Shown here: piece after piece, positions 6,649 through 7,835 of the stretch
Numbering within the stretch: the first letter of the stretch is position 1
Layout of the letters: the number at the start of each line of letters is the position of its first letter
Assembly: GCA_015486615.1 (NCBI GenBank)
Contig: WFRI01000080.1
Coordinates: forward strand, 1 to 7,835
Reading direction: 5' to 3'
DNA: 7,835 nucleotides
From: Candidatus Omnitrophota bacterium
Lineage (GTDB): Bacteria > Omnitrophota > Gorgyraeia > Duberdicusellales > Duberdicusellaceae
Position numbers and translations under genes: made by a program
The notes under the pieces: generated by a model
What the model was told of the DNA's origin: nothing
What the model saw: the letters and a program-made list of their open reading frames with translations, nothing else
Database searches by the model: none

Positions 6649-6677
6649 ATTATAGTTTAGTTATAACTAAATTGCAA
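6649..6677 (-). promoter_or_regulatory. Promoter of the AbiEii/AbiEi pair with palindromic operator
   Basis: A consensus -10 TATAAT (6654-6649) lies 17 bases from a -35 TTGCAA (6677-6672, four of six). The spacer holds a perfect 16-bp palindrome, TTTAGTTATAACTAAA (6671-6656), which fills all but one of its bases. A dimeric regulator bound there would block RNA polymerase. AbiEi antitoxins are known to repress by binding inverted repeats ahead of their operon, so this is the natural candidate operator. Transcription should start near 6642-6641, three or four bases before the AbiEii ATG. Confidence 0.65.
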
Positions 6678-6738
6678 TACATAATCATTTCGCTCGCAAG
6701 CCGCAGGTTTCCGCTATGAGATGCAGACTATTTTCTGC

Positions 6739-6771
6739 GTAACACAAAATCAGCACTGAATTGGGTTGTTA
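6739..6771 (-). repeat. attC-like repeat with its centre deleted
   Basis: On the minus strand the left arm TAACAACCCAATTCAG runs directly into CTGATTTTGTGTTAC after only two bases, so both arms of the 5108-5180 element are present without its roughly 40-base central stem. The outer box at the RelE side reads ATTTAAC, an exact RYYYAAC match; the other end, GTTACGC, departs from GTTRRRY at one place. It sits nine bases after the RelE-fragment stop codon and ahead of the AbiEii promoter. Confidence 0.55.
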
Positions 6772-6779
6772 AATTTATA

Positions 6780-7010
6780 TTATCCAAATTTTCTAATAGT
6801 TTGTTTGTAAATACCTTTTCTGCGGCCAATAGTTAATATTAGAACTAAAACTTTTTTATGGTATACGCGATAAATTACTCGATAATCTCCCGAACGATAT
6901 GATTGTAATCCTTTTAATTCATGGGTAAGGTGTTTTCCGATTTCCGGATTTTCAGCTATGCGTTCGGCAGATTCTTTGATTTGACGTTTCTTCTTAGTGG
7001 GTCTGTTGAA
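6780..7010 (-). pseudogene. N-terminally truncated RelE/ParE-family toxin
   Basis: The frame between stops at 7011-7013 and 6780-6782 encodes 76 residues with clear RelE/ParE features: KESAERIAENPEIGKHLTHE, LKGLQSYRSGDYRVIYRV and the C-terminal strand VLVLILTIGRRKGIYK. These proteins are mRNA-cutting or gyrase-targeting toxins of type II systems. The first strand and about 20 residues are missing, and no ATG, GTG or TTG occurs in frame before the conserved part. Upstream sequence instead belongs to the 59-residue gene and a repeat arm. No antitoxin gene is next to it. It is therefore a relic, probably left by a deletion. It lies 9 bases from the repeat at 6739-6771. Confidence 0.8.
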
Positions 7011-7173
7011 TTAGGTTGATAGGTTTTTTTAATGCTTTAAAAATACTCCCTGTAAATATGCCGAACCCAATAGCAAATAAAATAAGCATAGGAAATCTCA
7101 AAACATTCACAAGAGATCCAATCATAATTACCATTCCAACAATGCTTAATAATTGTAAACTTTTGATATTCAC
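6994..7173 (-). CDS. Small two-helix membrane protein, unknown function
   Basis: A GTG at 7173 follows GGGAG at a spacing of six bases and opens a 59-residue frame. The product begins MNIKSLQLLSIVGMVIM and has two hydrophobic stretches, about residues 7-24 and 28-47, joined by a short NVLRFP turn, then a basic tail FKALKKP. This predicts a hairpin inner-membrane protein. I recognise no family. The last residues (INLIQQTH) are encoded by the repeat arm at 7005-7021 and the junction with the RelE fragment, so the original C-terminus may have been different. A TATAAT box lies 16 bases upstream. The ribosome site, promoter box and hydrophobic pattern support a real gene; comparison with homologues would settle it. 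Confidence 0.55.
   Translation of the reverse strand: MNIKSLQLLSIVGMVIMIGSLVNVLRFPMLILFAIGFGIFTGSIFKALKKPINLIQQTH
7005..7021 (-). repeat. Isolated left arm of the attC-like repeat
   Basis: The minus strand reads TATCAACCTAATTCAAC, identical to the left arm of the 5108-5180 element at 14 of 17 positions. The matching right arm is absent; RelE-fragment codons follow instead. It is read through as the C-terminal codons of the 59-residue gene. Confidence 0.45.
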
Positions 7174-7188
7174 ATCTGTCTCCCTTTT

Positions 7189-7194
7189 ATTATA
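7189..7194 (-). promoter_or_regulatory. Possible -10 box of the 59-residue gene
   Basis: TATAAT (7194-7189) lies 15 bases before the GGGAG-GTG start and just inside the unit after the repeat arm at 7202-7218. The -35 region 17 bases away reads CTGATT, a poor match that lies within the repeat arm. It is supported mainly by the same placement in the other units. Confidence 0.35.
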
Positions 7195-7201
7195 GTTTCT
7201 C

Positions 7202-7218
7202 CTAACACAAAAATCAGC
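7202..7218 (-). repeat. Isolated right arm of the attC-like repeat
   Basis: GCTGATTTTTGTGTTAG on the minus strand is identical over all 17 bases to the right arm of the complete element at 5108-5124. The expected left arm is not found upstream. The region 7219-7289 instead holds GC-rich inverted sequence (AGCGGC near 7277-7272 against GCCGCT near 7246-7241) that may be part of a diverged site or unrelated. No further gene was seen in 7219-7289. Confidence 0.55.
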
Positions 7219-7289
7219 GGCGCGTCAGCGTTTTTTTAAGCGGCAGCCTACCACCCCTAAAATTCTCCCGCCGCTAAAACTACTATTCT

Positions 7290-7835
7290 CTAACGAAAGT
7301 TGCGGCGGGCTATTTTTTTTGCCAGCGCCAATTCCTGCTGGTAAGTTTTTACCCTGCCAGCAAGTTTTTCTTTAAGCACAAATTTAAATATTGTATTATA
7401 TCTCACCCCTTCAGGGATTCCAATTCTTTTTAAATCCCTGCCTTTAATAGCAATATAAATATCCCTGTATTTCTCAACAAACAGGCTTAAACGCTTCCTG
7501 TGTTTTTTATCCCCAAAAGCGTAAAGCAAAGTCAGAACCTCACTGCTGAAAGGTTTTAACAAAAAATATAAATCAAAAGCACCTCGTGCCCTGGCCAAAC
7601 GGTTAAGCCATCTATTTTTATCCCAGCCAAGAATGAGATTCTGCCTTTTATTTTTGGAGAAGGCACAGGCGTTAGATAAAGTATAAACTTTTTGGCGTTT
7701 TTTTAAAAAACTAAATAAAAACATAAATAACAGCAGGCTAAAATCAATATTTTTGAATCTCTGCCCAGCCCAGGCTGGGGCTCGCTTTAGTTTATGTAAG
7801 TCTCTTGCCCCGGGATTTACATCTTTATGCAGATA
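7290..7835 (-). CDS. CCA-adding / poly(A) polymerase-family nucleotidyltransferase, C-terminal part (partial)
   Basis: The frame is open to the window edge and gives the last 181 residues of a longer protein; the ATG at 7724 is internal. The end of the visible part is characteristic of bacterial class II tRNA nucleotidyltransferases: KGRDLKRIGIPEGVRYNTIF followed by KLAGRVKTYQQELALAKK. Before it comes the helical FDLYFLLKPFSSEVLTLLYA segment. These enzymes add CCA, or A or CC alone, to tRNA 3' ends. The catalytic head domain lies outside the window, so the exact activity cannot be told. It points in the same direction as the other genes and is separated from the island by the repeat arm at 7202-7218. 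No clear terminator was seen after its TAG. Confidence 0.85.
   Translation of the reverse strand, partial: YLHKDVNPGARDLHKLKRAPAWAGQRFKNIDFSLLLFMFLFSFLKKRQKVYTLSNACAFSKNKRQNLILGWDKNRWLNRLARARGAFDLYFLLKPFSSEVLTLLYAFGDKKHRKRLSLFVEKYRDIYIAIKGRDLKRIGIPEGVRYNTIFKFVLKEKLAGRVKTYQQELALAKKIARRNFR

Noticed and set aside
6723..6738. Short GCAGA/TCTGC hairpin next to the repeat at 6739-6771
   Set aside because: Five base pairs with no T run or other link to a gene; not distinguishable from chance.
4607..7218. CRISPR array or insertion sequence as explanation for the repeats
   Set aside because: Copies are too few and irregularly spaced for CRISPR, and no transposase or transposase remnant was seen in any frame I read.
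7219..7289. GC-rich inverted repeat after the nucleotidyltransferase gene as a terminator
   Set aside because: On the minus strand the stem is followed by A residues rather than T residues and the loop is long, so it does not fit an intrinsic terminator for that gene.

Overview
The window reads almost entirely on the minus strand and has two parts. Positions 1-4591 hold conserved bacterial housekeeping genes. In transcription order (right to left) these are rbfA, an nrnA-type DHH phosphoesterase, truB and ribF, then mraZ, rsmH and the first codons of a further gene. The first four form a tight ribosome/tRNA/flavin-cofactor cluster; mraZ-rsmH is the usual start of the division and cell-wall (dcw) cluster and has its own promoter. 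The far right edge (7290-7835) holds the C-terminal part of a CCA-adding/poly(A)-polymerase-type nucleotidyltransferase. Gene content, moderate-to-low GC and lysine/isoleucine-rich proteins suggest an uncultivated Gram-negative-type lineage. Candidatus Omnitrophota is my guess from gene order and general look, not something the window proves.

Between these, positions 4607-7218 form an accessory island of small units, all oriented like the core genes. From upstream to downstream they are: a 59-residue two-helix membrane protein; a RelE/ParE-type toxin fragment without its N-terminus; a complete AbiEii/AbiEi-like toxin-antitoxin pair in unusual toxin-first order; and a broken DUF4160 gene followed by an intact DUF2442 gene. 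The joints between units carry copies of one imperfect inverted repeat. One copy is complete (5108-5180), one has lost its centre (6739-6771), and two are single arms (7005-7021 and 7202-7218). Arm sequence, the GTTAG-type end, an unpaired extra base in one arm and placement just after stop codons resemble integron attC sites. I propose a decaying integrase-less cassette array (CALIN-like); this is inference, and no integrase is visible.

Three units have TATAAT -10 boxes just ahead of their first start codon. The AbiEii promoter has a perfect 16-bp palindrome filling its -35/-10 spacer, a likely autoregulatory operator, and its transcript would be nearly leaderless. The mraZ promoter (TTGACA, 16 bp, TATAGT) with GTGGA repeats beyond it fixes the mraZ start at 1505 rather than at the longer reading frame's start. 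I saw no promoter immediately before rbfA, so the core cluster may be read through from the island.
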